Numbered from the stretch's first letter, positions 1 through 9,156 are shown. The stretch is 64,000 nt of DNA from Verrucomicrobia bacterium LW23 (GCA_003054695.1 QAZA01000011.1:186001-250000), one strand, 5' to 3'. Numbers and translations: made by a program. The notes: generated by a model not told the origin, from the sequence alone.

Positions 1-37
1 ACGATGGTGCGTAAGCCCCGCAGCTGGTGACCCCGCG

Positions 38-721
38 CTACTGATTATCCGCCTTCTTGTAGTTTTTGAGCGTGGTGCGAAACCTCTCGGGCATGGCGGG
101 ATCTCTCTCCGGCGACGGCAAGAAGGCCAGCGTGTATTTGAACCCGCCGCGGGCAAACGCGACCGGCGCCCGCGATTCGGCATCCACCCAGGCCTGCCTG
201 CCCGTCTCCGGCTGGACAAAGTGCCAGCAGCGTTTGCCGTTCTCGGTAACCTCGCCCGCAAAAAACTGCGCCTCCAGCCAACCGAAGCCCGGGTACATGG
301 CATGGAAGTCCGAGACTCCGTCATCCTGCCCGGCCGGGCGCATAGAGAGGGCGGTCGCGTAAATGTCGTCAGGCAGGGCGGGGAAGCTGTTGAGGAGATA
401 GCCGTCCGCGATCCAGCTCTCCGAGGTTTTGCCGTGGCTCCATCGCTGGATCAGCCGGGCGGCGGCGGGCGTTTTCTCCATCTCAAGCTCCGTCATGTGC
501 GGGTCGCCATCGGCCGGCTTTCCCTTCTCGCCGCGCAGAGGCGAAGCCACCGCCTTCCAGTGCACGCGCTCGCCCGGTTTGGCGACAAACGGGGCTGTCG
601 GCTTTGCGGCCTGGGCCTGCTGCGCCTGGCATGCGGGTGCAGCACCAAGGTGCAAGGCGCAGGCAAGGGAGATGGCTGCGGCGAGATGCCGGAAGGGAAT
701 GGAAACGACGGTTCTGTTCAT
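38..721 (-). CDS. Secreted protein of unknown function, last gene of the Verru_Chthon cassette operon
   Basis: A 227-residue protein that I do not recognise. The ATG at 719-721 was chosen because it lies one base after the stop of the cassette A gene (723-725); an in-frame extension to 778 would overlap that gene. The N-terminus is a typical Sec signal peptide (basic MNRT region, hydrophobic stretch, Ala-rich cleavage area near ACQAQ at residue 30), so the mature protein should be periplasmic or exported. The mature part has no transmembrane segment and is rich in Trp, Phe and Gly. Tight coupling to the pseudopilin-like genes suggests that it is co-expressed with them, perhaps as a partner or substrate; this is inference only. 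Confidence 0.7.
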   Translation of the reverse strand: MNRTVVSIPFRHLAAAISLACALHLGAAPACQAQQAQAAKPTAPFVAKPGERVHWKAVASPLRGEKGKPADGDPHMTELEMEKTPAAARLIQRWSHGKTSESWIADGYLLNSFPALPDDIYATALSMRPAGQDDGVSDFHAMYPGFGWLEAQFFAGEVTENGKRCWHFVQPETGRQAWVDAESRAPVAFARGGFKYTLAFLPSPERDPAMPERFRTTLKNYKKADNQ

Positions 722-722
722 G

Positions 723-3700
723 CTATTCGTACACAGCCTCCAGTTGTTGGGAGATGATCTGGCCGGTGTAGCGGTCAATGGCCACGTGCAGCCAGTAGCG
801 GCGCTCGCCTTCCACCAGAAAATCGCGGAGCTCCGTCGCGGCGGGGGCGAAGCGCCCGGATTGCGCGATAACGTCGATCGTCAGGTTCCACGTCCGCGTA
901 TCCGCCACACCCGCCAGCGCCCGCACGGCCGCCTCGCGGCGCGCCTTGATGTAGCCGTCCCCGCCGGGAGTGAAAGCGCCGGGCGTTGTTGCCAGGGAGT
1001 TGCCGAGCCTTACGGCGAGATCGCTGACGTTGCGCAGCGGCGTTACCGACGTTGCGTTGACGATGGCGCCGGCGATGGCGTCCGCCTCCGTCGGCGTCAG
1101 TTGCACCGCCGTGGCTCCCTCGCTCTTGTTGGCGCCCCGCAGCAGGGCGGAGAGAACGAGCGGCTGGCGGGTGTTGAGATTAACCTTGCCCGCGGCAATC
1201 TCGGTGTCGTCCAGGGTAAACACATCCAGCAACGCGGCATCCGCGCTGTCGCCGCTAAAGAAGTTGAGCGACTTCCAGGGATCCCCCCGCATGGCATACC
1301 CCATCTCGCCCACGGAGCGAAACGCGCGGTTGAGGACCACAGGACGCGCTGCGACGGCCGCCGCCAGCGGGTTACCCACGTTGGCCGATACGCTTTGCCC
1401 CAGCAGCCGCACCCCGTTGCTTTCATCGCCATCCCCGCGCCGCATCACGCCGTCCCAGTCGGTAACGTTGCTGGACTGCGTCGGCTTGTTATCCGCCAGC
1501 AGCGCCGGCTGAAACTTGCCGTTTGTCGTCCAGTTGCGCCACATTGTAAAGCCGGCGGGGTTGGATGGAAACCCGCCGTTGCTCAGCGGCTCCGTATCCA
1601 CGCGGGCCGAGGTGGTGGCGGGCCGCAGCGTCATATTCGCCACAATGGGGCAGGCGTTGAGCGCGATGATCCGCATCATACCGCCGCGCTTGGTGCGGGG
1701 ATCCATGCTGAAGAAAGCCGTTTTGCCAAAGGCCAGCCCGGTGCCCACCGCTGTGCCGTTCTCCAGGCCGGAGGCGGGCCATGCCGAGCCAAGCCCCTGC
1801 CGTCCGGTAAGCCAGGTGGTGCAGCTCTTCCAGCCGGTCTGGTTCCATAAATCCATGTAGACGCCGGAGGTCTGCACCGTCTGGTACGTGCGCCAGGTGC
1901 CTGCGCTGTCCTGCAACTGCAGGCTAAACGTTGCGTACTTTCCGCCCGCGCCAATGGCTGTGCGCGGGTGGTAGTAGTTCTGCGACGCGGGGTCGGTTGT
2001 CACAGCGGTAATGTTCCTGTCCCTGGGAGATACGCCGGTGATCGTGTTGATGACACCCCCCATGTAGAAACCCACCAGGTGGCAAGGCGAGCTTACCAGG
2101 CCCGTTGTGCTGGAGCTGCTGGGCGCAAGGGACGGCTGCGACGTGGTGCCGAAGTAAAAGCTCGGCTGGCTGACGGAATCCACCGGCGCGCCTGCGATGG
2201 TTGTTCCGCCTGTCATCCCGGGCCCGGGCACCAGAAGGCGGGGCTCCGCGAATACCGAGCCGGTGGCCGTAAAATCCAGGCTTTGGCCGGTAACATCCTG
2301 CTGGGGGGAGACGTAATTGGTGCCGTTGCTGCTCTCCACATAAAGCTTCCCATCCTCCCCCACGATGCGGAATTTGGTGGATGCCGTGTTCTGGGCGGCA
2401 TTGCCATGCGGATTCCAGAGGCTGAATTGCATCCAGCCCTCCAGCGTCGGGTATTTGGGATCGCCACGATTGGGCCGGAAGATGGTGAGGTAGATCTGGT
2501 CGATGTAAGGCAGGTTTTCGACGCCGTAGATCGGGTCGAACGCTGCGAACTTGACGGCCGTTGGCACGCTGTCGGCGTCGCACTGGTCAATCAGATTCGC
2601 GCCGATCTGGATAATCTGCGCGTCCGCGCTTCTGTCGAGCGTCCTGCTCACCACGCCGACATCGCTGTTGCTGCCCTTGCCCAGCGATCCGCTGAGAATC
2701 GACGCCTTGAGCAGCTCAAAGTAGTCGGGCTCCCGCCCTGCCTGTGCCACCTGAGCCAGCGTAAGGATGGTTGTCGCGCCCTGGCGATACGTCCAAGGCT
2801 GCGAAGTCGAGTCGCGCGTGAGGCCGAAGTACTTATCGATATCCGTACCGCCGCCCGCGAGCGCCACAGCGTCGTCGCGAACGAGAGCCAGCCGCCGCAG
2901 GGAGAAGCGCGTGCGTAGCAGCGGCTCGCCCGGCACGGCGGTGGCGCCATTATGTCGCACAAAGGCGGTGCCGACGCGGACGTTGGGGATGTCGCGATTG
3001 GCCGATGCGGTATCCTGCGCCCGGGCCGCGTAGGGCAGGCTGGGCGCGTCCGCGGTGGGCGCCCATGTGGGCGCGGCGAGGCTGCGGTGGAAGGTGGTGA
3101 AGTACTGGAGGGAATCCTGCGGAATCCCCAACACCCGTGCCAGCTCAAGGAAATCCTGCCGCCCCGGCAAGGCCTGGTCGGTACGGCCGTTCCACTCGGC
3201 GCCGGATGTGCGGACATGCCCGGAGCTCTCACCGGCCATCCTGTCGTAATAGCGCAGCGCCATCGGGGCGTCCGCGGCAAAAGCGCCGAAGGATCCCGCA
3301 GGCTGAGCGGAGGCGTAGTTTCGCCAGCCCACCAGGTTATCCACCTGGGCCGGGGTAAGGCCAAGCGCCTGCAGATCCGCAAACGCCACGGAACCTTTTC
3401 CGCCGTAGCCCATGCGGCCGTGGTTTGCGGTGTCGGGCGCAGGGTAGACGTCGTTGGCGCCGAGCGTGGACGGGTAGCCGGCCACGTTAACGTCGAGCAG
3501 GCCGCCTGTGTCGTACACCGCATAGGCGTAGCGGCCCGTTACTGCGGGGGAGGGCGCGGTCAGGGCGGGCGAGGCCGGCCCGGCGCTGGTAAGGAAGATC
3601 CAGCTGGGCGCGGTAAAGCTGCTGACAGGGTCCGTGCCAACCTTGCCCGCGTTGCCGCCGCCGTAGATGTCCGGATTGCGCGGAAGCAGGTAGTGGCGAT

Positions 3701-4163
3701 TCCAGCGCGCCAGCGAGATGCTGCGGCCGTTGCCGGACGTCTCGGTGGAAAGCAGGCTGGAAGCCGCGAAATCTACGCCGGGCGCCGGGATGTCCGCGGG
3801 CGAGCTGACGCGCACCAGGTTTGGAGTGGCCGGCGAGGGCGCAGTGGGGACTCCGTGGCGCACGGGGAGCATGTAGGTCTCCGTCAGCGGCGTGTAGACG
3901 GCGATGTCGCCGACCGTGGTGGTCTGCGACGCACCCGCGTTGGCGATCTCCTGCCTGAACTGGCTGGTGATGATAGCGAGCGCACTGCGCGCCATGTCAT
4001 CCGCCCTGGCCTGATTGAGCGTGCTGCTGGCCAGCTGGCGATCGGTAACCGCACGGGAGAAATAGACCACCACAACGCCCGTCAGCAACACTACCAGCGC
4101 CAGCACAACCACAAGCGCGACACCCTTTTTTCGAGCGTTTCGTTGGATGTAATGTATAGACAT
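723..4163 (-). CDS. Verru_Chthon cassette protein A (GspK-like giant minor pseudopilin candidate)
   Basis: A 1146-residue protein. It starts at ATG 4161-4163, just before a short basic segment (RNARKKG) and one hydrophobic helix (VALVVVLALVVLLTGVVVVYF), the layout of a prepilin-like N-terminus. Unlike its three upstream neighbours it has no Glu at position +5 after the Gly, which is also the distinguishing feature of the type II secretion pseudopilin GspK and of PilX-like proteins. After the helix comes a heptad-like alpha segment (SSTLNQARADDMARSAL), then about 1050 residues of Ser/Thr/Gly/Pro-rich, probably beta-rich extracytoplasmic sequence. It matches the Verru_Chthon cassette protein A family by length, N-terminus and neighbours. 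Function in that family is unknown; a role as the tip subunit of a pseudopilus is inference. Confidence 0.85.
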   Translation of the reverse strand: MSIHYIQRNARKKGVALVVVLALVVLLTGVVVVYFSRAVTDRQLASSTLNQARADDMARSALAIITSQFRQEIANAGASQTTTVGDIAVYTPLTETYMLPVRHGVPTAPSPATPNLVRVSSPADIPAPGVDFAASSLLSTETSGNGRSISLARWNRHYLLPRNPDIYGGGNAGKVGTDPVSSFTAPSWIFLTSAGPASPALTAPSPAVTGRYAYAVYDTGGLLDVNVAGYPSTLGANDVYPAPDTANHGRMGYGGKGSVAFADLQALGLTPAQVDNLVGWRNYASAQPAGSFGAFAADAPMALRYYDRMAGESSGHVRTSGAEWNGRTDQALPGRQDFLELARVLGIPQDSLQYFTTFHRSLAAPTWAPTADAPSLPYAARAQDTASANRDIPNVRVGTAFVRHNGATAVPGEPLLRTRFSLRRLALVRDDAVALAGGGTDIDKYFGLTRDSTSQPWTYRQGATTILTLAQVAQAGREPDYFELLKASILSGSLGKGSNSDVGVVSRTLDRSADAQIIQIGANLIDQCDADSVPTAVKFAAFDPIYGVENLPYIDQIYLTIFRPNRGDPKYPTLEGWMQFSLWNPHGNAAQNTASTKFRIVGEDGKLYVESSNGTNYVSPQQDVTGQSLDFTATGSVFAEPRLLVPGPGMTGGTTIAGAPVDSVSQPSFYFGTTSQPSLAPSSSSTTGLVSSPCHLVGFYMGGVINTITGVSPRDRNITAVTTDPASQNYYHPRTAIGAGGKYATFSLQLQDSAGTWRTYQTVQTSGVYMDLWNQTGWKSCTTWLTGRQGLGSAWPASGLENGTAVGTGLAFGKTAFFSMDPRTKRGGMMRIIALNACPIVANMTLRPATTSARVDTEPLSNGGFPSNPAGFTMWRNWTTNGKFQPALLADNKPTQSSNVTDWDGVMRRGDGDESNGVRLLGQSVSANVGNPLAAAVAARPVVLNRAFRSVGEMGYAMRGDPWKSLNFFSGDSADAALLDVFTLDDTEIAAGKVNLNTRQPLVLSALLRGANKSEGATAVQLTPTEADAIAGAIVNATSVTPLRNVSDLAVRLGNSLATTPGAFTPGGDGYIKARREAAVRALAGVADTRTWNLTIDVIAQSGRFAPAATELRDFLVEGERRYWLHVAIDRYTGQIISQQLEAVYE

Positions 4164-4216
4164 AACGGTGGTGAATGAGGTTGTAAGAGAGCAGGCCAAT
4201 GGCGTGTGCACGCCCG

Positions 4217-5191
4217 CTACGGAGTGACAGGAGTGAGATGGAAGTAACGCTGGTAGATGCGTACCGCGGATGCTGCTTCCGCGGGAATTGGAGCGGTTTG
4301 CGCCGCCTGTTGCCACCTCTCCTCAAGCTCCCCGGGCAGCATCGCCTCATTAAAGTCGGGCATGGCGGTAACCAGTTGGGCCAGTTGCGTCTGCGTAAGC
4401 TTGATGCGGCTTCCCGGGTCAAGAATGGCGATGGTAACCACGATGGCCGCGACATCGCGCAGGCCGTCGACCGCGGTGTGGTTGAGCGGCGGGCGGGTAT
4501 CCCACGGCGTGGCGCTAAGGCGTGAGGGCAACGTAACAACGGAGGCCGTTGTCGCGTCATACACGGTGGCACCCTTAATAAGGTAGTAATACTCCAGGCG
4601 AAAGACCTGGGGGCCGGCGAGTTCGTAGTGTTCCTGCTCGCTCATATCCACAGCGGATGACCAGTTGGTGGATATGGAGTTGGGCGGGTACGAGGTGGCG
4701 TTTTGTCGATAGACCAGCGGCGTCTCCGTGCCCGCGGCGTTCCACGGCAAGCCCCAGCCAAGGCGTTGCAGCTTATGGACATACGGGCTTGAGCTGTCGC
4801 TGTTGACCCGGTACGCGACAAGTGACATTTGCGAGGGCGGCGCGGCCGGCGTGGTGCTGTAGCCGGGCACGCGGCTAAAGAAAGCCATCTGGTCGTTGCC
4901 TGGCTGTGGCAGGCGCGTAGCGTCTTTCAGGATGTAGTCGACATCCGGCCGCCGCAGCATTTGCCCAAAGTCGATGGCCAGCCGCTCGAACACCGCGCGC
5001 GCCTGAGTGTCCGCCTCCATGCGGCGCTGGCTGGTGCCGGTTACCTGTAAAGCGCTGGCCATCAGGCGGTTAATCAGTAATAGAAGCACCACCAGCACCG
5101 AGAGGGAGACGAGCAGCTCCACCAGCGTAAAGCCGCGCCGCCGCAACCGATAGCAGCGTGCGGAGATGGAGGTGGGGCGTGCTGATGCCAT
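4217..5191 (-). CDS. Verru_Chthon cassette protein C (prepilin-like, GspJ-like)
   Basis: A 324-residue prepilin-like protein. ATG 5189-5191 puts a short basic leader (CYRLRRRG) directly before the class III prepilin motif G/FTLVELLVSLSVLVVLLLL, with Glu at +5, so it should be cut by a PilD-type peptidase and N-methylated. Following the helix is an amphipathic segment with QRRMEADTQARAVFERL, as in GspJ/PilW minor pseudopilins, then a globular beta-rich domain of about 250 residues. It sits between cassette genes B and A, all reading leftward with short gaps. The family name and gene company are well matched; placing it as the J-type subunit is inference from order and size. Confidence 0.85.
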   Translation of the reverse strand: MASARPTSISARCYRLRRRGFTLVELLVSLSVLVVLLLLINRLMASALQVTGTSQRRMEADTQARAVFERLAIDFGQMLRRPDVDYILKDATRLPQPGNDQMAFFSRVPGYSTTPAAPPSQMSLVAYRVNSDSSSPYVHKLQRLGWGLPWNAAGTETPLVYRQNATSYPPNSISTNWSSAVDMSEQEHYELAGPQVFRLEYYYLIKGATVYDATTASVVTLPSRLSATPWDTRPPLNHTAVDGLRDVAAIVVTIAILDPGSRIKLTQTQLAQLVTAMPDFNEAMLPGELEERWQQAAQTAPIPAEAASAVRIYQRYFHLTPVTP

Positions 5192-5256
5192 AACCTGTAC
5201 AAGGGCAGGGAGATGCGAAGCGAAAAGGGGGGATGCAGCGCGGATGCGCGCGGCGC

Positions 5257-5799
5257 TCAGTTGCGATCCAGCGCCAGGAAGCACTCCAGACGGTTACCGG
5301 CCTGCGCCAGGTCAGGGTCCATTGTGGCGGGCCATGTCATGCGAATGCGTACAAAAGTGGCCATCCTGGCGTCCGGGCCGTTGGGCGGAAATGTAATGGC
5401 CACCCTGTACCGCGAAGCCGGCCCGGGCGCCGTCTCGGCTTTGCCCTCGCCCGTAAAGTAGCGAACGACTGGTGCGGCCTCCGCGGTGACCGGATTGGCG
5501 GGGAGCGGCAGCTGAAACTGCTGGGTGGTGGTGGCGCGACCGGCGGGGAACGTAGGCGGCGTTGCGCGTAAGTCGGCCGTGATGGTGGAGAGCAGATTGT
5601 TGGCCATCGTTTGCTCCGCCGCCGCGTGAGAGCTTTTAAGCCCCACCAGCAGGAGCCCAAACAGTCCGATCAGGCAAAATGCTGTAACACCAATAGCCAG
5701 AGTTACTTCCACCAGCGAGAAGCCACGTGCCGCCCGGCTTTGCAGCCGGTGCCTGGCACCTCGGCAATCCACGGTGCCAATAGGGGTAGGCATAGCCAT
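5257..5799 (-). CDS. Verru_Chthon cassette protein B (prepilin-like, GspI/PilV-like)
   Basis: A 180-residue prepilin-like protein. The basic leader (RLQSRAARG) runs into FSLVEVTLAIGVTAFCLIGLFGLLLVGL, a prepilin cleavage site with Glu at +5 and one hydrophobic helix. The early segment KSSHAAAEQTMANNLLSTI resembles GspI and PilV, and the short globular part is of matching size. Two in-frame ATGs (5797 and 5791) are possible and differ by two residues. The gene lies between cassette D upstream and cassette C downstream in one leftward transcription unit. Confidence 0.85.
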   Translation of the reverse strand: MAMPTPIGTVDCRGARHRLQSRAARGFSLVEVTLAIGVTAFCLIGLFGLLLVGLKSSHAAAEQTMANNLLSTITADLRATPPTFPAGRATTTQQFQLPLPANPVTAEAAPVVRYFTGEGKAETAPGPASRYRVAITFPPNGPDARMATFVRIRMTWPATMDPDLAQAGNRLECFLALDRN

Positions 5800-5835
5800 A
5801 TCGAATCTCCGCGAACCACAGTTTCCGCCCGTGCC

Positions 5836-6615
5836 CTAGCGGCGATACACCCGAACGTTGCCCGTGATGCCCGTAATGTGAATCGCCGAGCAGTCGCCGC
5901 CGGCCGCCGGGAGGAGGTTGCCGTGTGTCGGCACCAGTCCAATCTCCACCAGCGGCACCATGGTGTAAAGGCCGTTCTTGCCAGTAACGCTGGCTTCGCC
6001 GCGTGGCGAAAAGCGCACCGTTTTATAGAATGTATAGCGCTGCGCAGCAAAGGGAAACCGTGCCTGTAACGCGCTGTCGCTGCTGATCCGGTTGTACCCG
6101 TCCTCCCCGGAGGCCGCGTTGAACGTAAAGGCGGTATCCGGGCGGCCCTCCACGGTCTCGGTGCCGCTCGCGCCGGGTGCGGCAAGCTCGCTCATATGCA
6201 CATGGCGCAGCGAGGTGAGGGGGAGGATGGGCGTGATGCGGTCTGCCGGCAGCGGCGCACCGGCATCGTCGTCCTGGAAAATTGGCGTACCATCTCGCGA
6301 CGCGACGGCCGAGATGACCAGGCTGCCCCGGCCGGGGTATGGCGGCGCCGTATCCGTAGGCACGGCCGCGTCCGCCGCTTCCTCGTAAAAGCCTACCCAC
6401 ACGTAGGTGTTGTGAGTCCGCGCATGCGAGCGAGCCCGCTCCAGAACACCGGCAACGGTGTGCGCGGCCGACGTGAGGTTGCCGGAGCTGCGGATGTTGA
6501 GGAGGGACGCCGTGAGGGAGACCACAACGGTGGAAACGGCGACAACGGAAATGAGCTCCATCAGTGTAAAAGCCCGGCGACTTCTGTGGCTGCTCCGCTG
6601 CGTAAAGGGATGCAT
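5836..6615 (-). CDS. Verru_Chthon cassette protein D (prepilin-like, GspH/FimT-like)
   Basis: A 259-residue prepilin-like protein and first gene of the cassette operon. A basic leader (SSHRSRRA) precedes FTLMELISVVAVSTVVVSLTASLL with Glu at +5. Immediately after the helix is a segment (AHTVAGVLERARSHARTHNTYVWVGF) like the start of the GspH/FimT globular domain, where an Arg-Ser-Ala/His repeat is typical. Unlike most FimT proteins it seems to end in RR. It would be expected in the inner membrane until assembled. The order D-B-C-A equals H-I-J-K of general secretion operons. Confidence 0.85.
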   Translation of the reverse strand: MHPFTQRSSHRSRRAFTLMELISVVAVSTVVVSLTASLLNIRSSGNLTSAAHTVAGVLERARSHARTHNTYVWVGFYEEAADAAVPTDTAPPYPGRGSLVISAVASRDGTPIFQDDDAGAPLPADRITPILPLTSLRHVHMSELAAPGASGTETVEGRPDTAFTFNAASGEDGYNRISSDSALQARFPFAAQRYTFYKTVRFSPRGEASVTGKNGLYTMVPLVEIGLVPTHGNLLPAAGGDCSAIHITGITGNVRVYRR

Positions 6616-6734
6616 AAGCGGTTTGGGTTACAAGGGTTAAACGGGGAGGGCGGGCAAAGCGACGTTGTGAGCGGCGGAGAGAGCAGAAGCGACGAGGCGC
6701 TCTCATTTGGCAGTCCAATTGCCGATCTGTCATC

Positions 6735-6763
6735 ACCTTAATTGCTGTCTAAAATTCGGTCAA
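6735..6763 (-). promoter_or_regulatory. Candidate sigma-70-type promoter of the Verru_Chthon cassette operon
   Basis: Reading leftward, TTGACC (6763-6758), a 17-base spacer and TAAGGT (6740-6735). The -35 box is close to consensus and the -10 box matches at only three positions. It lies about 120 bases upstream of the cassette D start and in the divergent gap shared with the GntR/LacI regulator gene, so that regulator could act here; no operator was identified. Confidence 0.3.
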
Positions 6764-6838
6764 CATTATTCTTGAATTTCGGGCTATTTGGCTTACCATC
6801 ATGGTTATTCCGATCGAAATACCTTTACCAGCCGGACC

Positions 6839-7930
6839 ATGAGCTCCACCTCCGCCGTCATTCCCGCTTACCAGACTGTCATCCAGCAAATACGCGCTTA
6901 CGTCACCGCCCAGAGGCTGAAGCATGGCGACAGGCTGCCTCCGGAAAGGGACTTTGCCGAGCTTCTGGGCGTTGGCCGGCCCACGGTAAACAAGGCGCTG
7001 GCGTGCCTCATTGCGGAGGGGGCGCTGCGGCGCGAGGGGTACAAGCTCTACGTCTCCTCACCGCCCATTGGCGAGCCAGCATCGGTTCATATCGGCGTCC
7101 TGTGCCCGCATCCGCTCCACCGCCGCCAGCGCGTCTCGCACAACCTGGTGGAGGCCGCGCACGACGTGTGCGAGCTGGCCAAGGTGCGCTTTACCCCTGT
7201 TCTTTCCATGGACGGCGCGCAACAGCAGGCGCAGTTGCTGGAGATGCTGAAGGCGCGGCCGGATGGAATTGTGATGTGGCCGCACACGGACCCTCCCGGG
7301 CGCGAGATTCTCATGCAGATTGCCAGCCGCGATATCCCCTTCGTATTCAGCGATATAAACTGGGGCAACTTCGACTACGTGGGTGTCGACAACTTTGGTG
7401 GCGTGCGTACCATCCTGCACCATCTGGAGGAGCTCGGGCATCGCGAAGTCGCCTACTTCACCAAAAATCTCACCACGCCCACGCTGGACGAACGGTGCGA
7501 CGGCTACCGCTTCGGCGCCTCGCGGCTGTTTTCGGACGCCTCGCAGCGGCGCATTTATATGGTGCCGGGCGACGACGAGGCGGGGATGGAGGAGCTTTTC
7601 GCCAGGTTTATACAAAAGGAAAAAGCGGTAACCGCAGTGTGCTGCAGCAACGATATCCTGGCGATCGAGTTCATCCGCCTCGCTCTCAAGCACGGTATCG
7701 ACGTGCCCGAGCAAATGTCCGTTGCGGGCTTTGACGGCATTGGCGCCGCCGAGGTGTGCTCCCGGCCGCTGACGACGGTGTCGCAGGACTTCTACCAGCT
7801 GGGCGCGCTGGCTGTGGATTTGCTGATTCGGCGCATCCGTATGCGGCACATCACCCACGCGTCGCAGGTGCAGCAGATTCAGCTCAAGCCGCATCTCATC
7901 GTCCGCTCCTCCACGGCCCGCGCGATGTAG
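6839..7930 (+). CDS. GntR-type winged-helix regulator with LacI-type ligand-binding domain
   Basis: A 363-residue transcription factor. Residues about 6-70 form a GntR winged helix (tract RLPPERDFAELLGVGRPTV, recognition helix, then EGALRREGYKLY). The rest is a PBP1/LacI-type domain: GVLCPHP start, FVFSDINWGNFDYVGVDN, and a C-terminal DGIGAAEVCSRPLTTVSQD stretch in the position where LacI proteins have their Phe-Asp-Gly core and hinge return. This domain pair is that of AraR-type sugar-responsive regulators. ATG 6839 was chosen because the helix-turn-helix begins soon after it; an ORF extension upstream to 6788 adds an unlikely leader. It is divergent from the Verru_Chthon cassette. The ligand cannot be named; a carbohydrate is likely by family. 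Confidence 0.85.
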   Translation: MSSTSAVIPAYQTVIQQIRAYVTAQRLKHGDRLPPERDFAELLGVGRPTVNKALACLIAEGALRREGYKLYVSSPPIGEPASVHIGVLCPHPLHRRQRVSHNLVEAAHDVCELAKVRFTPVLSMDGAQQQAQLLEMLKARPDGIVMWPHTDPPGREILMQIASRDIPFVFSDINWGNFDYVGVDNFGGVRTILHHLEELGHREVAYFTKNLTTPTLDERCDGYRFGASRLFSDASQRRIYMVPGDDEAGMEELFARFIQKEKAVTAVCCSNDILAIEFIRLALKHGIDVPEQMSVAGFDGIGAAEVCSRPLTTVSQDFYQLGALAVDLLIRRIRMRHITHASQVQQIQLKPHLIVRSSTARAM

Positions 7931-8040
7931 ACGGCGGAAGCGAGAAAGTCGCTGTCTTGGCTTACCAAATGGAATGATACTCGGTTCCACTTCGCCACGT
8001 CGGATTGACTGGATGGGGCCTGTTGGCCGAAACTGGTGAA

Positions 8041-9123
8041 GTGAATTTCCCTTCCACCCGCCACAGGACTCTGTTTCTTCAGGTCCTTTCCGCCACGCTG
8101 GCCTGTGCCTTTGCTTTTGGTACTCCAATTTCTATCGCTGCCGAGGGGGACGCGCGGCCCGTAAGCGAGGCTGAGCGCACATTGCGTAACGGAGAACTCT
8201 CCGTCGTCGTAATGGATCCGACTCACGGGGAGCGCTACTACAAGGGGGCGCGTTTCTCGCCGGTTGCGGCTGTGATGCAGGCCACCTGTCGCGACCGTAC
8301 CTTTCTCTATTGCCCGCGCCCCTACAACGCTGCGGATGACCACGCCGGCCTGTTCGCCGAGTTTGATCTCTGCATCCCTGGATGCGCTGCCTCGGATTTT
8401 CCACCGGGCTATACGGAAGCGGCTGTTGGCGAGGGCTTTCTGAAGATAGGCGTGGGCGTGTTGCGCAAAGCAAAGCGGCCCTACTCGCTGTTTCAAAAGT
8501 GTGAGGTGATACAGGCAGCGACCACGGATGCGGTGTGGACTTCCGATTCTGTTTCCTTCACGCAAACGTGCGATGGGGTGAACGGCTACGCCTACCGGCT
8601 GGTAGCGACTGTCCGACTTTCGCCGGATACTGTTACGGTAGACTGGGTCCTTGCCAACACGGGCGGCAAAGCGTTTCGCACCCGGCAGTACACGCACAAC
8701 TCCCTGCGTCTTGACAATAGCGATACCAGCCCTCACTACGTGCTCCGCTTTCCGTATAACATTCAGCCGCAGGGGCTTGGCCCTCAGCAAAGGCATAAAG
8801 GCAATGCGATTTATTTCCATAGCCCCATCCCTCAGTGGGTGAACGCGGTTGTGCCTTCCGACGAGGCCCGCGCCGAGCAGGGGCCGCTCGTCCTTACTCT
8901 AAGCCACGACGAAAGCCGCCTTTCCGCCGAGTGCCGGACGCTGGCCCTGGACGCGACACAACCCGGGGCCATCAAAGCCCGCTGTCTGCATACCGCCATT
9001 CACGCTCGCGAAGCGTTCGTCGCGCCAGAGCAGTTTGTGGAGATATCCCTGGCCCCCGGCCAGCAGGCAGCATGGCGGCGCACGTACACGTTCTCAGCGC
9101 CGCCGCCGCCCTCCCAAAACTAG
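8041..9123 (+). CDS. Secreted protein, possibly with a mutarotase-like (aldose epimerase) fold
   Basis: About 360 residues starting at GTG 8041; a TTG at 8005 would add 12 residues. The N-terminus is a Sec signal peptide (basic STRHR, hydrophobic LFLQVLSATLACAFAFG, cleavage after SIAA). Features that recall galactose-mutarotase-like proteins are the early RYYKGARFSP segment, TVDWVLANTGGKAFRTRQYTHN in the middle, and a beta-rich composition with many aromatic residues. The catalytic His/Glu set of an aldose-1-epimerase was not confidently located, so no enzymatic role is claimed. It lies beside a sugar-type regulator and a carbohydrate-type ABC operon, which agrees with glycan handling. Confidence 0.6.
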   Translation: MNFPSTRHRTLFLQVLSATLACAFAFGTPISIAAEGDARPVSEAERTLRNGELSVVVMDPTHGERYYKGARFSPVAAVMQATCRDRTFLYCPRPYNAADDHAGLFAEFDLCIPGCAASDFPPGYTEAAVGEGFLKIGVGVLRKAKRPYSLFQKCEVIQAATTDAVWTSDSVSFTQTCDGVNGYAYRLVATVRLSPDTVTVDWVLANTGGKAFRTRQYTHNSLRLDNSDTSPHYVLRFPYNIQPQGLGPQQRHKGNAIYFHSPIPQWVNAVVPSDEARAEQGPLVLTLSHDESRLSAECRTLALDATQPGAIKARCLHTAIHAREAFVAPEQFVEISLAPGQQAAWRRTYTFSAPPPPSQN

Positions 9124-9156
9124 CGCTGTTTCAATACGAGTATAGGCATGACACAA

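Noticed and set aside
429-1850. Long antisense open frame on the plus strand under cassette gene A
   Set aside because: GC-rich mirror frame with no recognisable motifs and Arg/Ala/Gly-biased composition; the minus-strand gene is clearly conserved.
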